DNA of 64,000 bases from Streptomyces candidus (GCF_014207445.1 NZ_JACHEM010000012.1:1-64000), one strand, 5' to 3'. Counted from the first letter of the stretch, positions 35,646 through 45,439 are shown. Program-made: numbers and translations. The notes: generated by a model from the sequence alone, not told the origin.

Positions 35646-37673
35646 TCAGCTGTTCTCCGGACGCTCTTCCGGAGCCGGGATCGCGTCGCCGGGGGTCACG
35701 TCCTTGGTCACCGAAGTGATCGCGGGCGTGGCGCCGTTGGTGAGCGCGAGCTCCTTGGGTGAGAGCACCGGCGGCCGGGTGGAGGGCGTACGGCGGGACG
35801 AACCGGTCCACGCGGGGCGGGCCGGACGCCGCACGATCGGCTGGAAGATCTCGGCGATCTGCTCCTTGTTCAGCGTCTCCTTCTCCAGGAGGGCCAGCAC
35901 CAGGTTGTCGAGAACGTCGCGGTTCTCGACCAGGATCTCCCACGCCTCGTTGTGCGCGGTCTCGATGAGCTTCTTGACCTCTTCGTCGACGAGCGCGGCG
36001 ACCTCTTCCGAGTAGTCGCGCTGGTGCGTCATGTCCCGGCCCAGGAAGGGCTCGGTGTTGTCGCCGCCGAACTTGATCGCGCCGAGGCGCTCGGTCATGC
36101 CGTACTGCGTGACCATCGAGCGGGCCGTACCGGTGGCCTTCTCGATGTCGTTCGCGGCACCCGTCGTCGGGTCGTGGAAGACCAGCTCCTCGGCCGCGCG
36201 CCCGCCCAGCATGTACGCCAGCTGGTCGAGCATCTCGTTGCGCGTGGTCGAGTACTTGTCCTCTTCCGGAAGCACCATGGTGTAACCCAGGGCCCGGCCG
36301 CGCGACAGGATCGTGATCTTGTGGACCGGGTCCGAGTTCGGCAGAGCCGCCGCGACCAGGGCGTGTCCGCCCTCGTGGTACGCGGTGATCTTCTTTTCCT
36401 TTTCGGACATGATCCGGGTCCGCTTCTGCGGGCCCGCCACGACGCGGTCGATCGCCTCGTCGAGCATGAGGTTGTCGACCAGCTTCAGGTTGCTGCGCGC
36501 CGTGAGCAGCGCGGCCTCGTTCAGCACGTTCGCCAGGTCCGCGCCGGTGAAGCCGGGCGTACGACGGGCGACAGCACCCAGGTCGACGTCCGGGGCGACC
36601 GGCTTGCCCTTCTGGTGGACCTTGAGGATCTCCAGACGGCCCTGCATGTCCGGCCGGTCGACCGCGATCTGCCGGTCGAAGCGGCCCGGGCGCAGCAGCG
36701 CCGGGTCGAGGATGTCCGGCCGGTTCGTCGCGGCGATCAGGATGACGCCGCCCTTGACGTCGAAGCCGTCCATCTCGACGAGCAGCTGGTTGAGCGTCTG
36801 CTCGCGCTCGTCGTGACCGCCGCCCATGCCGGCGCCGCGGTGGCGGCCGACGGCGTCGATCTCGTCGACGAAGACGATCGCCGGGGCGTTCGCCTTGGCC
36901 TGCTCGAAAAGGTCACGGACACGCGAGGCGCCGACACCCACGAACATCTCGACGAAGTCGGAGCCCGAGATGGAGTAGAAGGGCACGCCCGCCTCGCCCG
37001 CGACAGCTCGCGCGAGCAGCGTCTTGCCGGTGCCGGGCGGGCCGTACAGCAGCACACCCTTGGGAATCTTGGCGCCGACGGCCTGGAACTTCGCCGGCTC
37101 CTGGAGGAACTCCTTGATCTCGTGGAGTTCCTCGACCGCCTCGTCGGACCCGGCCACGTCGGCGAAGGTCGTCTTCGGAGTGTCCTTGGTGATGAGCTTC
37201 GCCTTGGACTTCCCGAACTGCATGACCCGGGAGCCGCCGCCCTGCATCTGATTCATCAGGAACAGGAAGACGACGACGATCAGGACGAAGGGCAGCAGGG
37301 ACAGCAGGATCCCGACGAAGGCGTTCTGCTTCGTCGGCGTGACCGTGTAGCCCTTTTCGAGCTTGCCGGACTCAAATTTCTTGTCGAGCTCCGCGACGAG
37401 CGTGGAGCCCTGGTTGCCGATGTAGCTCGCCTGGATCTTGGAGCTGTCGTCGACCTTGAGGTCGCCCGTCAGCTCAACCTTGATGATCTGTTCGTCACCG
37501 GTGGTGACCTTGACCTGCCGGGCCTGGTCCTTGGCGATCGCCTGGATGACCTTGCCGGTGTCGACCGTCTTGTAGCCGCCAGACGAGCCGACGACCTGCA
37601 TCAGCACGACCACGGCGAGGACGGCCAGCACGATCCACATGACCGGCCCACGGAAGTATCGCTTCACGTCCAT
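35646..37673 (-). CDS. ftsH: ATP-dependent zinc metalloprotease FtsH
   Basis: Membrane AAA+ protease that degrades membrane and short-lived cytosolic proteins. Encodes 675 residues. Membrane spans lie at about 10-28 and 107-130. The AAA module has Walker A GPPGTGKT, VFVDEIDAVGRHRG and the second region of homology; the protease motif is HEGGH. A disordered Pro/Arg-rich tail follows. The AGGAGGG ribosome site is separated from the ATG by a hairpin (see 37678-37698). Confidence 0.98.
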   Translation of the reverse strand: MDVKRYFRGPVMWIVLAVLAVVVLMQVVGSSGGYKTVDTGKVIQAIAKDQARQVKVTTGDEQIIKVELTGDLKVDDSSKIQASYIGNQGSTLVAELDKKFESGKLEKGYTVTPTKQNAFVGILLSLLPFVLIVVVFLFLMNQMQGGGSRVMQFGKSKAKLITKDTPKTTFADVAGSDEAVEELHEIKEFLQEPAKFQAVGAKIPKGVLLYGPPGTGKTLLARAVAGEAGVPFYSISGSDFVEMFVGVGASRVRDLFEQAKANAPAIVFVDEIDAVGRHRGAGMGGGHDEREQTLNQLLVEMDGFDVKGGVILIAATNRPDILDPALLRPGRFDRQIAVDRPDMQGRLEILKVHQKGKPVAPDVDLGAVARRTPGFTGADLANVLNEAALLTARSNLKLVDNLMLDEAIDRVVAGPQKRTRIMSEKEKKITAYHEGGHALVAAALPNSDPVHKITILSRGRALGYTMVLPEEDKYSTTRNEMLDQLAYMLGGRAAEELVFHDPTTGAANDIEKATGTARSMVTQYGMTERLGAIKFGGDNTEPFLGRDMTHQRDYSEEVAALVDEEVKKLIETAHNEAWEILVENRDVLDNLVLALLEKETLNKEQIAEIFQPIVRRPARPAWTGSSRRTPSTRPPVLSPKELALTNGATPAITSVTKDVTPGDAIPAPEERPENS

Positions 37674-37677
37674 CCAT

Positions 37678-37698
37678 ACGGGGCGAACTGCGCCCCGT
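37678..37698 (-). promoter_or_regulatory. Hairpin between the ftsH ribosome site and start codon
   Basis: On the sense strand AGGAGGG is followed at once by ACGGGGCG-CAGTT-CGCCCCGT (8-bp stem) and then ATGG before the ATG. The linear distance from Shine-Dalgarno to start is about 25 bases, too long; folding the hairpin brings them to about 4-5 bases. It may tune ftsH translation. Confidence 0.5.
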
Positions 37699-37892
37699 CC
37701 CTCCTGCCCGTAGGTAAATGCCGCTGAATAAAAGACTGTTCTTCGGACGGTACCCCAGCATTGTCACCCGCGACCGCAGGGGACGGCTGACAAGGCTGCC
37801 TTCCCCTGCTCCAACGGCGGGAATAGCGCGAGGGTTCCCCGAAACGGCCCCGAGGTGCCCCGGAAGGGTTCCCGGGGGCCGGATGCCCGGGC

Positions 37893-38453
37893 TCAGCCCC
37901 CGTATACGTGGGGCGCGAGCGTCCCGACGAAGGGGAGGTTCCGGTACTTCTCGGCGTAATCCAGGCCGTATCCCACGACGAATTCATTCGGAATGTCGAA
38001 GCCGACCCACTTCACGTCGATCGCGACCTTGGCGGCCTCCGGCTTGCGCAGCAGCGTGCACACGTTGAGGGACGCCGGTTCGCGGGAGCCGAGGTTCGAC
38101 AGCAGCCACGACAGCGTCAGGCCGGAGTCGATGATGTCCTCGACGATCAGGACGTGCTTGCCCTTGATGTCGGTGTCCAGGTCCTTGAGGATCCGGACCA
38201 CACCGGAGGACTGGGTGCCCGCGCCGTACGACGACACCGCCATCCAGTCCATGGTGAGGGGGGTGGACAGCGCACGCGCCAGGTCCGCCATCACCATCAC
38301 GGCACCCTTGAGCACCCCGACGATGAGCAGGTCCTTGCCCGCGTACTCCGCATCGATCTCCGCGGCCAGCCCGGCCAGCTTCGCGTCGATCTCTTCCTTG
38401 GTGATGAGCACCGACTTGAGGTCGGTACCCATGTCGTTCGCGTCCACCCGCAT
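37893..38453 (-). CDS. hpt: Hypoxanthine phosphoribosyltransferase
   Basis: Salvages hypoxanthine and guanine with PRPP. Encodes 186 residues; the PRPP-binding loop is VLIVEDIIDSGLTLSWLL, the flexible loop region is VSSYGAGTQSSG and the base-binding strand is WVGFDIPNEFVVGYGLDYAE. I chose the ATG at 38453 (RVDANDMGTDL start); an internal ATG at 38432 is possible. It lies 29 bases after tilS, the common actinobacterial order tilS-hpt-ftsH. Confidence 0.96.
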   Translation of the reverse strand: MRVDANDMGTDLKSVLITKEEIDAKLAGLAAEIDAEYAGKDLLIVGVLKGAVMVMADLARALSTPLTMDWMAVSSYGAGTQSSGVVRILKDLDTDIKGKHVLIVEDIIDSGLTLSWLLSNLGSREPASLNVCTLLRKPEAAKVAIDVKWVGFDIPNEFVVGYGLDYAEKYRNLPFVGTLAPHVYGG

Positions 38454-38482
38454 CACTTTCGTAGAACGTCGGCCCTGCCGAT

Positions 38483-39508
38483 TCAGCCCTGCCGAATCAC
38501 CAGTCTGCCACCCTGCCGCCGGGCCTCCACCCGGCCGGGGAGATTGATGGCTCCCTGACCGCGCCAACCGGTGATCAGCCGGTCCACCTCTTCGATGTGC
38601 CGGGCGAAGAGAGAGCCCGCGGGCGACCCGGCCTCGATGACCGCGCCGCGCAGCACCCGGCGGCGCACCGCGGGGGGCAGGGCGTAGAGCTTGGCGCATT
38701 CGAGGCGGCCGGTCTCGTCCCGTACGGAACGGCCGGCGTCGGCGGCCCAGTGGTCGAGGGCGTCCGCGTCGTCGCGGGAGAGCTGGGCGGTGCGGGCGAG
38801 GGCTTCGACGACCCCCTTGCCGAGCGCCTTCTCCAGGGCGGGCAGGCCTTCCTGGCGGAGCCGCGAGCGGGTGTAGGCGGGGTCGGCGTTGTGCGGGTCG
38901 TCCCAGACGGGCAGGGACTGGACCATGCAGGCCTTGCGGGCGGTCTGCCGGTCGAGCTGGAGGAAGGGGCGCCGGTAGCGTCCGGCCGCCCCCGAGACGG
39001 CCGCCATACCGGACAGCGAACGGGTGCCGGAGCCACGGGCCAGGCCGAGCAGGACGGTCTCGGCCTGGTCGTCGCGGGTGTGGCCGAGCAGGACGGCGAC
39101 GGCGCCGTGCCGCTGGGCGCTGCCGTCCAGGGCGGCGTACCGGGCGTCGCGGGCGGCGGCCTCGGGGCCCCCGGCGCGGCCGACGGTCACCGAGACGGCC
39201 TCGACGGGGGCCAGCCCCAGCGAGGACATCCGGGTCACGACTTCGGCGGCGCGGGTGCCCGATCCCGCCTGGAGGTTGTGGTCGACGGTGACGCCGCCGG
39301 CCCGGACGCCCAGCTTGGGCGCCTCGAAGGCGAGCGCGGAGGCGAGCGCCATGGAGTCGGCGCCGCCGGAGCACGCCACGAGCACGAGCGGCGGGGCGGC
39401 CGGCTCGTGCGCGGGGTCGAGCTGCTTGCGGTGGTGGTCGTTCAGGACGTCGTGGAGTACGCGGCGGACCGCCAGGCGTATCGCTGCGACCGCAGGATGG
39501 GGACCCAT
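38483..39508 (-). CDS. tilS: tRNA(Ile)-lysidine synthetase
   Basis: Attaches lysine to C34 of the tRNA that reads AUA codons. Encodes 341 residues. The PP-loop is VACSGGADSMALASAL; the ATP-pyrophosphatase signature continues in LLGHTRDDQAETVLLGLARGSG. The ATG at 39508 was chosen because AAGGG lies eight bases upstream; a GTG 18 codons earlier has no ribosome site. It is compact and lacks the long C-terminal domain of E. coli TilS, as usual for actinobacteria. Confidence 0.94.
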   Translation of the reverse strand: MGPHPAVAAIRLAVRRVLHDVLNDHHRKQLDPAHEPAAPPLVLVACSGGADSMALASALAFEAPKLGVRAGGVTVDHNLQAGSGTRAAEVVTRMSSLGLAPVEAVSVTVGRAGGPEAAARDARYAALDGSAQRHGAVAVLLGHTRDDQAETVLLGLARGSGTRSLSGMAAVSGAAGRYRRPFLQLDRQTARKACMVQSLPVWDDPHNADPAYTRSRLRQEGLPALEKALGKGVVEALARTAQLSRDDADALDHWAADAGRSVRDETGRLECAKLYALPPAVRRRVLRGAVIEAGSPAGSLFARHIEEVDRLITGWRGQGAINLPGRVEARRQGGRLVIRQG

Positions 39509-39694
39509 GTCCGGTGCCCTTCGGTGGAGTTGGGGTGCCTCGGGAGGAGGCGTCTCTGTCACGGAGAGTGCGTAGATGGTGACAGAAACGAGCGGTTACC
39601 CGAGCATTGCACGCCTACCCAGCGCTTACGGTCCCTCGGATGGGTGATTTCGGGGGCGTTTCCCTTACCGGTCCTGCCGAGGCGCACTCCGGTG

Positions 39695-40828
39695 TCAGGC
39701 GTCTCCCTTACGGTGCACCCGCGCGACCCAGTCCGCCGGTTTTGCGATCTCGGCCTTGGTCGGAAGCGTGTTCGGCGAGGTCCACACCCGGTTGAAGCCG
39801 TCCATGCCGACCTCGTCGACCACCGCGCGCACAAACTTTTCGCCGTCCTTGTACTGGCGCAGCTTGGCGTCCATGCCGAGCAGCTTGCGCAGCGCGAGGT
39901 CCAGCCGGCTGGCGCCCTTGGCCCGGCGCTGCTGGAACTTCTCGCGGATCTCGGCGACGGACGGCACGACCTGGGGGCCGACCCCGTCCATGACGTAGTC
40001 CGCGTGTCCTTCGAGCAGGGACATCACGGCGGTCAGCCGGCCGAGGATCTCGCGCTGCGCGGGACTCTGGACGAGTTCGACGAGGCTGCGTCCGCCGTCG
40101 TCGTCCGCCTCGCCCTCGGGGCGGCTGCCCGCGAAGGACTGGGCGGCTTCGCGGACGCGCTCCAGGATCGTCATCGGGTCGACGTCGGTCTCGCCGAGGA
40201 ACGACTGGATCTCGTTCTCCAGGTGGTCGCGCAGCCAGGGCACGGCGGTGAACTGGGTGCGGTGGGTCTCCTCGTGCAGGCAGACCCAGAGCCGGAAGTC
40301 GTGCGGGTCCACTTCGAGTTCGCGCTCGACCTGGACGATGTTCGGGGCGATCAGCAGGAGGCGGCCCCCGCCGTTCCCGCCGGCGGGGAGGTCTCGGGAG
40401 GCGGGGGCGAAGGTCTCGTACTGGCCCAGTACCCGGGAGGACAGGAAGGACAGCAGCATGCCGACCTCCACGCCGGTGACCTTGCCGCCGACGGCACCGA
40501 TGACGGCTCCGCCGGGGGAATTGCCGCGACGTTCCTGCATCTTGCCCAGCAGGGGTTTCAGCAGTTCGCGGAAGCCCGCGACGTTCGCCCTGATCCAGCC
40601 CGCCCGGTCCACGACCAGTACCGGGGTGTCCTGTGGCTCCGTGCCTTCGGGGATCATCCGCGTGAACGCGCGGACGTGTTCCTCGGACGCCTTGGCATGC
40701 CTGCGAAGCTCCGCGACGACCGCGCGGGCCTCGTCCCGACTGACGTCGGGACCGGGCCTCACCAGTCGGGTCGCGGTCGCCACCGCGAGCTTCCAGTCGA
40801 CCATCTCCGCACCACCGATGCTCGTCAT
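39695..40828 (-). CDS. DUF2342 zinc-dependent metalloprotease family protein
   Basis: Encodes 377 residues. The zinc-binding HEETH motif lies in LWVCLHEETHRTQF (about 185-190), with the late Glu in LEGHADYVMDGV as probable third ligand. From memory, relatives are annotated both as DUF2342 metalloproteases and as F420-associated proteins. No signal peptide, so it should act in the cytoplasm. Its substrate is unknown. It stands between dacB and tilS on the same strand with 150-190 base gaps. Confidence 0.85.
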   Translation of the reverse strand: MTSIGGAEMVDWKLAVATATRLVRPGPDVSRDEARAVVAELRRHAKASEEHVRAFTRMIPEGTEPQDTPVLVVDRAGWIRANVAGFRELLKPLLGKMQERRGNSPGGAVIGAVGGKVTGVEVGMLLSFLSSRVLGQYETFAPASRDLPAGGNGGGRLLLIAPNIVQVERELEVDPHDFRLWVCLHEETHRTQFTAVPWLRDHLENEIQSFLGETDVDPMTILERVREAAQSFAGSRPEGEADDDGGRSLVELVQSPAQREILGRLTAVMSLLEGHADYVMDGVGPQVVPSVAEIREKFQQRRAKGASRLDLALRKLLGMDAKLRQYKDGEKFVRAVVDEVGMDGFNRVWTSPNTLPTKAEIAKPADWVARVHRKGDA

Positions 40829-40980
40829 GCGTCAACCGTACGTTGTCGAGTGCGTGCGCGGAGGGGGTCGGTAAGAGTGGGGTGCGACGGAGCGGGCACG
40901 GCGTACGGACGGCGACGGGGCCACGGCCGCCTGCGGCGCGGCGCCGCTCCGCCCGTTTCCCGGAACTGCCGGTCAGCCGG

Positions 40981-42396
40981 TCAGCCGGTCGCCGCGAGTT
41001 TCGAGGCCAGGGCGTCCAGGGCGTCCTGGGCCGGGTCCCGGGCGGGGGTGCCGCCCGCCAGGAACGCGAAGGCGACCAGGCGGCCGTCCTGGGTGACGAC
41101 GGTTCCGGCGAGTGTGTTGATGCCGTTCAGGGTGCCCGTCTTGGCGCGGACCAGGCCTGTTCCGGGGGCGTCCGCGGCGTACCTCGTGCTGAGCGTGCCG
41201 CTGAAGCCCGCGACCGGGAGGCCGGTCAGCACCGGGCGGAGCTCGGGGTGTGCGGGGTCCGCCGCCCGGGTGAGGAGCGCCGTGAGCAGGCTCGCGGACA
41301 CCCGGTCGTTGCGGTCGAGACCGCTGCCGTCCGCGAAGCGGGCACCGGTGAGGGCGTCGGCCGCCGGGAGGTCCAGCCCGGCGAGCCGGTCGTGCACCGC
41401 CTTGCCCGCGCCCGCGAAGCTCACCTCCTCGCCCGCCGCGATCGCCGTCTGCCGGGCGAGGGCCTCGGCGATGTCGTTGTCGCTGTGGGTCAGGGTGCGC
41501 TCGACGAGAGCGGAGAGGGGGGCGGAGAGGGTCTTGGCGACCGGCTCGGCGTCGGCGGGTGCCTTGGCGGAGGACGGGTCGCCGGTCAGTCCGACGCCCA
41601 GGGCCCGGAGTTCGGCCGCGAAGGCGCGGGCCGCGTCGCCGGCCGGGTCGGGGCTGCGGTCGCCGATGCCGCTGCGGGTGCCGTCGATGCGGCCCTCGTT
41701 CACCATCAGCGGCGTCACGCGCGCGAGGTTCTCGTTGTTCCGGCCGATGGGGTGGATGTCGGGGCCGGTGTAGAGGGTCGTGTCGTAGGAGAGGGAGACC
41801 GGGCCGGCGCCCTTGTCGCGCAGGGCGCGGGCGGTGTCGGCGGCGAGGGCGCGCAGTCCCTCCTTCTCCAGGGTGGGATCGCCGCCTCCCTTGAGGACGA
41901 CGCCCGTGCCGTCGGCGGTGGCCAGGACGGTGGTGGGGATCCGGTGGTCGGGGCCGAGCGCGGACAGCGCCGCGACCGCCGTGGCGATCTTCACGGTGGA
42001 CGCCGGGGTCATGGCGTCCCGCTCGCCGCGCGTGAACAGCGGCTCGCCGGTGGTGGCGTCCACGACGGACGCGGTACGGAGCCGGCCGAGGGCGGCGGCG
42101 TCGAACAGCGGCGCCAGTGCCCCCTTGACGCGGTCGGCCTTCGACGGCGGAACGGCGGGTGCGCCGAGCGTGCCCAGGACGCTGCGGGCGCTGGGCGCGG
42201 GGGCCGGTTCGGCCGGGTTCCGGGACGGCATTTCGTGATGTGCGCCACCCGTACGGTCGTGGGCGGCCGCAACGTCCCGTTCGGCCTTACGCTGACCGGA
42301 GTCCCAGGGCCCCGAGACGGCGACCGCACCGGCCGCCAACGCCAGTCCGGCCACGGCGGAGCCCGCCGTGAGCTGCCAGGTTTTGAGCTTGGGCAC
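40981..42396 (-). CDS. dacB: D-alanyl-D-alanine carboxypeptidase/endopeptidase, PBP4 type
   Basis: Class C penicillin-binding protein that trims peptidoglycan peptides. Encodes 471 residues; an N-terminal hydrophobic segment (AGSAVAGLALAAGAVAV, about 12-28) anchors or exports it. Active-site motifs: ASTVK (SxxK), SDN (SxN, in HSDNDIAEAL) and KTGT. A Pro/Ala-rich linker lies before the catalytic domain. The GTG at 42396 gives the PKLKTWQLTAG start. Confidence 0.93.
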   Translation of the reverse strand: MPKLKTWQLTAGSAVAGLALAAGAVAVSGPWDSGQRKAERDVAAAHDRTGGAHHEMPSRNPAEPAPAPSARSVLGTLGAPAVPPSKADRVKGALAPLFDAAALGRLRTASVVDATTGEPLFTRGERDAMTPASTVKIATAVAALSALGPDHRIPTTVLATADGTGVVLKGGGDPTLEKEGLRALAADTARALRDKGAGPVSLSYDTTLYTGPDIHPIGRNNENLARVTPLMVNEGRIDGTRSGIGDRSPDPAGDAARAFAAELRALGVGLTGDPSSAKAPADAEPVAKTLSAPLSALVERTLTHSDNDIAEALARQTAIAAGEEVSFAGAGKAVHDRLAGLDLPAADALTGARFADGSGLDRNDRVSASLLTALLTRAADPAHPELRPVLTGLPVAGFSGTLSTRYAADAPGTGLVRAKTGTLNGINTLAGTVVTQDGRLVAFAFLAGGTPARDPAQDALDALASKLAATG

Positions 42397-42574
42397 TGCG
42401 GACCAGCCCCTTTCGCGATCACACGTCTGCGTGAGGGACACTTAACCACTGCGTTCTGCGTGAGCAGGGCACCCCGCGAGGCATACCCGTCCATTCGGCC
42501 GGACCCGGGGGGAGCCGACTCCTCCGGGAGGGCGCAGCATCCCTAGGACTGTGTTGATCATGGAGGAGCCACCC

Positions 42575-43069
42575 GTGGAGTTCGACGTCACCATCGAGAT
42601 TCCGAAGGGTTCGCGGAACAAGTACGAGGTGGACCACGAGACCGGTCGGATCCGTCTGGACCGTCGACTCTTCACCTCGACCAGCTACCCCGCGGACTAC
42701 GGATTCGTCGAGAACACCCTCGGCGAGGACGGTGACCCGCTGGACGCGCTGGTCATCCTGGACGAGCCCACCTTCCCGGGCTGCGTCATCAAGTGCCGCG
42801 CGATCGGCATGTTCCGCATGACGGACGAGGCCGGCGGCGACGACAAGCTGCTGTGCGTCCCGGCGTCGGACCCGCGGGTGGAGCACCTTCGCGACATCCA
42901 CCACGTGTCGGAGTTCGACCGCCTGGAGATCCAGCACTTCTTCGAGGTCTACAAGGACCTGGAGCCCGGTAAGTCGGTCGAGGGCGCGGACTGGGTCGGC
43001 CGGACCGAGGCGGAAGCCGAGATCGAGGCCTCGTACAAGCGGCTTGAGGCGCAGGGCGGGGCGCACTGA
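42575..43069 (+). CDS. ppa: Inorganic pyrophosphatase
   Basis: Family I soluble enzyme that hydrolyses pyrophosphate and pulls biosynthetic reactions forward. Encodes 164 residues with the metal-binding signature EDGDPLDALV, the conserved Lys/Tyr residues in KYEVDHETG and YPADYGF, and KDLEPGKSV. The GTG at 42575 is preceded by GGAGGAG nine bases upstream. Divergent from dacB. Confidence 0.97.
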   Translation: MEFDVTIEIPKGSRNKYEVDHETGRIRLDRRLFTSTSYPADYGFVENTLGEDGDPLDALVILDEPTFPGCVIKCRAIGMFRMTDEAGGDDKLLCVPASDPRVEHLRDIHHVSEFDRLEIQHFFEVYKDLEPGKSVEGADWVGRTEAEAEIEASYKRLEAQGGAH

Positions 43070-43484
43070 ACGGTGCGTGAGCGGTAACCGTAGGCGGTAG
43101 GTGCGGCGGGCGGCGTGCACTCCTCGTTTTTTGGGGGGTGGGCCGCCCGCTGTGCTGTGTGTGAGGGGCGCGGTACGGGGGCCGGGCTTTACGGAGGGGC
43201 TGGGCGGAGCGGGGGCGGGGTGTACGTGGGGTGGCGGGGCGCGGGGTGGGAGGTGCGCGTCCCGTGGGGGGCCGCCCCCTTGCCCGCCCGTTCCGCCCCC
43301 GGGGGCGGCCCCGCCGCCCAAGAGGGCTACGGGACGGTGGGGGCGGCCCCGCCGCCCAAGGGGGCTACCGGGGGCGGGCCGGCGTAGGGGGTGGGGGTGG
43401 CGGGCGGCGAGGGGGGTGGATCCGTGGACATACTGGGCAGGCGGGTGTGTCGAGGCGTGTGGAGTGGTGGGAGCGAGGCGAGTG
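43070..43484. other. G-rich intergenic region upstream of the ThrE-type gene
   Basis: About 415 bases, strongly purine-skewed on the plus strand. It holds the 37-bp dispersed repeat at 43268-43304 and several copies of the motif GCCGCCCAAGGGGGCT. Open frames run through it, but they are composed of Gly/Arg/Pro low-complexity sequence and lack similarity to anything known, so I do not call a gene. Confidence 0.5.
43268..43304 (+). repeat. 37-bp dispersed repeat, copy 1
   Basis: These 37 bases (beginning GGGGCCGCCCCCTTGCCC) recur without mismatch at 45440-45476, so the repeat flanks the ThrE-type exporter gene on both sides. It is continued by the motif GCCGCCCAAGAGGGCT, which also follows the other copy in variant form. 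Confidence 0.75.
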
Positions 43485-45419
43485 GTGGCGGAGTCGGAGC
43501 GGGGCAAGGGCGGTACCGGGGCTGAGGAGGCCGAGGACCGCAAGCCGACATCGGACGAGGCGCACAGCGCGTTCGCGGCGCCGTCCGGAGCGAAGGCTGC
43601 CGCCGGGTCCGGGTCCGGAGTGGGTGGGAACTCCGAGGCCGGGCGCAGCGGACGTACCGCGTCCAGCACCACGTCCGGGGTCGGCGCGACCCAGGCCATC
43701 CCCGTGGTGGCGGTGGACGAGGACCAGTCCGTGACCTCCGAGTTCGCGCTCCCGCAGGGCTTGCGGAGCACTCCGGTGGTCGAGGAGGAGCAGCCGACCT
43801 CCGAGTTCGCCCTTCCCAGGGGGCTGACGCCCGAGACCCCGCAGTCGCAGGAAGGCTCCGCCTTCGACGTGCCGAAGACCGCCGCCCAGAAGCGGAACAC
43901 GCAGAGGGGCGGGTCCGGAACCGCGCTGGACGTTTCCAGGACCTACGGCGCGCGGCACTCGCCGCCGGCCTTCACCCCCGCCCACGGCATACCCATGGTC
44001 AAGCTGACCAAGGAGGCCCCCTGGCAGGACCGGATGCGCACCCTGCTGCGGATGCCCGTCGGGGACCGGCCGGTGCCGGACACCGTGCAGCGGCACGGCG
44101 ACGAGGAGGACTCGGGACCGGCCGTGCCGCGCGTGCTCGACCTGACGCTGCGTATCGGCGAGCTGCTGCTGGCGGGCGGCGAGGGCGCCGAGGACGTCGA
44201 GGCGGCCATGTTCGCGGTGTCCCGGGCGTACGGACTCGACCGGTGCGAGCCGACCGTCACTTTCACGCTGCTGTCCATCTCGTACCAGCCCTCCCTCGTC
44301 GACGACCCCGTCACCGCGAGCCGGACCGTGCGGCGCCGGGGCACCGACTACACCCGTCTGGCGGGCGTCTACCGGCTGGTCGCGGACATCACGGCCGCGG
44401 ACACCGACGTCACCCTGGAGGAGGCGTACCGGCGGCTGGCGGAGATCCGGCGGAACCGGCACCCGTACCCCGGGTGGGCGCTCACCGGTGCCAGCGGGCT
44501 GCTCGCGGGTTCGGCCTCGGTGCTGGTCGGCGGTGGTGTGCTCGTGTTCATCGCGGCGACGCTCGGGGCGATCCTGGGCGACCGGCTGGCGTGGCTGTGC
44601 GCGGGGCGCGGGCTGCCCGAGTTCTACCAGTTCGTGGCGGCGGCGATGCCGCCGGCCGCGATGGGCGTGGGCCTGGCCTTCGTGCCCGACAGCGTGGTGA
44701 GCGGAATCCTGCCGTCCGCCGTGATCACCGGTGGGCTGTTCGCGCTGCTGCCGGGACGGGCGCTGGTCGCGGGCGTACAGGACGGGCTGACCGGCTACTA
44801 CATCACCGCGTCCGCGCGGCTGCTCGAAGTCATGTACTTCTTCATCGCGATCGTGCTGGGCGTGTTGATCGTGCTGTACGTGGGGGCGGGGCTGAACCCG
44901 AACCTGCATCCCGACGCGACGATGCACGTGCAGTCGCGGCCGGTGATCCAGATCCTGGCCTCGATCGCCCTGTGCTTCGCCTTCGCGATCCTGCTCCAGC
45001 AGGAGCGCAGCACCGTCCTGATGGTGTCCCTCAACGGCGGCGTCGCGTGGATCGTCTTCGGGGCGATGAACACCACCGGGAACATCTCGGCGGTGGCGTC
45101 GACCGCAGTGGCGGCCGGGCTGGTGGGCCTCTTCGGACAGCTCTTCTCGCGCTACCAGTACGCGTCGGCGCTGCCGTACGTGACGGCGGCGATCGGGCCG
45201 CTGCTGCCGGGTTCCTCGACGTACTACGGACTCCTCGGCATCGCTCAGAACGACGTGAACGCGGGGCTCACCTCCTTGTCCAAGGCGGCGGCGATCGCGC
45301 TGGCGATCGCGATCGGCGTGAACCTGGGGGGCGAGATCTCCCGGCTGTTCCTGCGGACGCCGGGGGCGGCGCGCGAGGGGGGGAGCAGGAGGGCGGCGAA
45401 GCGGACTCGGGGGTTCTAG
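43485..45419 (+). CDS. ThrE-type threonine/serine exporter family protein
   Basis: Encodes about 644 residues. The C-terminal 400 residues are the ThrE/DUF1212 domain: a hydrophilic part (LRIGELLLAGGEGAEDVEAAM) and about ten membrane spans including the DUF3815-like half. It probably exports threonine, serine or related solutes by proton exchange. The first 230 residues are acidic and disordered, with a duplicated motif (TSEFALPQGL, TSEFALPRGL), and are much longer than in ThrE of Corynebacterium. The start is a GTG (43482 or 43485) after GAGCGAGG; the open frame reaches farther upstream into the repeat region. Confidence 0.87.
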   Translation: MAESERGKGGTGAEEAEDRKPTSDEAHSAFAAPSGAKAAAGSGSGVGGNSEAGRSGRTASSTTSGVGATQAIPVVAVDEDQSVTSEFALPQGLRSTPVVEEEQPTSEFALPRGLTPETPQSQEGSAFDVPKTAAQKRNTQRGGSGTALDVSRTYGARHSPPAFTPAHGIPMVKLTKEAPWQDRMRTLLRMPVGDRPVPDTVQRHGDEEDSGPAVPRVLDLTLRIGELLLAGGEGAEDVEAAMFAVSRAYGLDRCEPTVTFTLLSISYQPSLVDDPVTASRTVRRRGTDYTRLAGVYRLVADITAADTDVTLEEAYRRLAEIRRNRHPYPGWALTGASGLLAGSASVLVGGGVLVFIAATLGAILGDRLAWLCAGRGLPEFYQFVAAAMPPAAMGVGLAFVPDSVVSGILPSAVITGGLFALLPGRALVAGVQDGLTGYYITASARLLEVMYFFIAIVLGVLIVLYVGAGLNPNLHPDATMHVQSRPVIQILASIALCFAFAILLQQERSTVLMVSLNGGVAWIVFGAMNTTGNISAVASTAVAAGLVGLFGQLFSRYQYASALPYVTAAIGPLLPGSSTYYGLLGIAQNDVNAGLTSLSKAAAIALAIAIGVNLGGEISRLFLRTPGAAREGGSRRAAKRTRGF

Positions 45420-45439
45420 GCGAGGTGGGGCCGCGAGGT

